NCBI GenBank assembly: GCA_002395865.1
Contig: DGVE01000177.1
Coordinates: forward strand, 1-12,355
Length of the DNA: 12,355 nucleotides
Direction: 5' to 3'
From: Lachnospiraceae bacterium UBA4292
GTDB taxonomy: Bacteria > Bacillota > Clostridia > Lachnospirales > Lachnospiraceae
This document shows, one piece after another, positions 11,627 to 12,355 of this stretch. Below the pieces are notes generated by a model. It had not been told where the DNA came from. It did not search any database and saw only the letters and a list, made by a program, of their open reading frames with translations. Within the stretch, counting starts at the first letter, position 1. The number at the start of each line of letters is the position of its first letter. Both the position numbers and the translations under genes were made by a program.

Positions 11627-12355
11627 TTAACCCATTATTATCTCTACTGTGTGTGTACCTGCACCGAGTACCGGGATCACGCAGCCGTCTACGGCCTTGC
11701 CGTCAACCGTCATGGATTTCACACCCTTGTTTATGTGTGAAGGGTTCTTGATGGTGATATTGTATGTGCCGCCGCGGAACTGTCTGGTGGCTGTGAAGCC
11801 ATCCCATGCAGCCGGTATCGAAGGATTTACAGAGAGGCCGTCGAAATCAGGCTTGATACCTAAGATGTACTGGCTGATGGCTACCATGTTCCATGCAGCT
11901 GTACCGGTGAGCCATGAGTTCTTGCCCTGTCCGAAGTGGTCGCCTGTTCTTCCGATATCGCTTCCTGCATCCTTACCGCCGATCATCTGACCGTATACAT
12001 AGGGCTCGGTCTTGTGGATATCCGAGGTCTCCTCTGTAAATGCGGGAGCGATCTTTGAGTAGTACTCGAATGCCTTGTCGCCTCTTCCTGCGTATGCCTC
12101 CGCGCAGATGATCCATGCGTTGTTGTGTGTGAAGATACCTGCGTTCTCCTTGTAGCCGCCCGGATAGGTACTGATCTCGCCGTACTGGATGTAGTACTTC
12201 GTGAATGCGGGGTTGTTAAGCACGAGACCGAAATCGGTATTTAAGTACTTGTCGATGGAATTGAGCGTCTTGATGTCAGCGCCCTCGTCCTTGCCGATCT
12301 CACTCATTACCGCAAATCCCTGAGGCTCGATGAAGATCTTGCCCTCCTCGCACTC
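11627..12355 (-). CDS. GH94 cellobiose phosphorylase-type enzyme, C-terminal part
   Basis: This is the last 242 residues of a GH94 phosphorylase; the family is about 800 aa, so roughly two thirds lies beyond the window. The frame is open to the window edge ([20 protein letters not shown]), so the Met at 12305-12307 is internal. Signatures are [18 protein letters not shown] with the conserved His, [50 protein letters not shown] and the C-terminal beta region [15 protein letters not shown]. In family structures the His and the Thr-Gly of WLTGT contact phosphate. It most likely splits cellobiose with phosphate into glucose-1-phosphate and glucose in the cytoplasm; cellodextrin or another beta-glucoside specificity cannot be excluded. 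It has no signal sequence in view. Confidence 0.9.
   Translation of the reverse strand, partial: ECEEGKIFIEPQGFAVMSEIGKDEGADIKTLNSIDKYLNTDFGLVLNNPAFTKYYIQYGEISTYPGGYKENAGIFTHNNAWIICAEAYAGRGDKAFEYYSKIAPAFTEETSDIHKTEPYVYGQMIGGKDAGSDIGRTGDHFGQGKNSWLTGTAAWNMVAISQYILGIKPDFDGLSVNPSIPAAWDGFTATRQFRGGTYNITIKNPSHINKGVKSMTVDGKAVDGCVIPVLGAGTHTVEIIMG

Overview
The window looks like chromosomal DNA of a Lachnospiraceae bacterium, most like Butyrivibrio or a close relative (inference). The reasons are the mnmG-rsmG-parA-parB order, a DUF4446 gene next to parB, Firmicutes-type A-rich ribosome binding sites and sigma-A promoters, a lipoprotein GH5 glucanase, a GH94 phosphorylase, and several small Lachnospiraceae-type proteins of unknown role. 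No mobile element, tRNA, rRNA or CRISPR array is visible.

Region 1 (1-2187) is the origin-proximal segregation locus. It holds the 3' two thirds of mnmG and all of rsmG, with three perfect 16-bp parS palindromes. parS1 lies at the mnmG/rsmG junction, parS2 forms the stem of the rsmG terminator, and parS3 covers the predicted transcription start of parA. Region 2 (2118-5309) is a compact plus-strand operon: parA, parB, a 76-aa unknown gene, a DUF4446 membrane protein and a HAD-family hydrolase. The genes overlap or are separated by a few bases.

Region 3 (5310-7954) is a single gene with its own promoter, a structured leader and a strong terminator. It encodes a surface lipoprotein endoglucanase in which a GH5 domain sits between two similar beta-type modules. 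Region 4 (7955-11580) carries a membrane-anchored alpha/beta hydrolase and a zinc-ribbon membrane protein, read from a promoter whose leader is a run of back-to-back hairpins. It continues with a single-pass protein ending in a tail that is about 29% tyrosine, and a DUF6935-like protein preceded by a candidate RNA pseudoknot. Region 5 (11587-12355, minus strand) is the C-terminal part of a GH94 cellobiose phosphorylase-type gene, convergent with region 4 and separated from it by two terminators.

Regions 1 and 2 combine translation-quality genes (tRNA and rRNA modification) with chromosome partitioning. Regions 3 and 5 fit one cellulose-use route: an outside endoglucanase releases cello-oligosaccharides and a cytosolic phosphorylase splits cellobiose. 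Region 4 has no assigned function. It and its RNA leaders are the most likely place for something undescribed.
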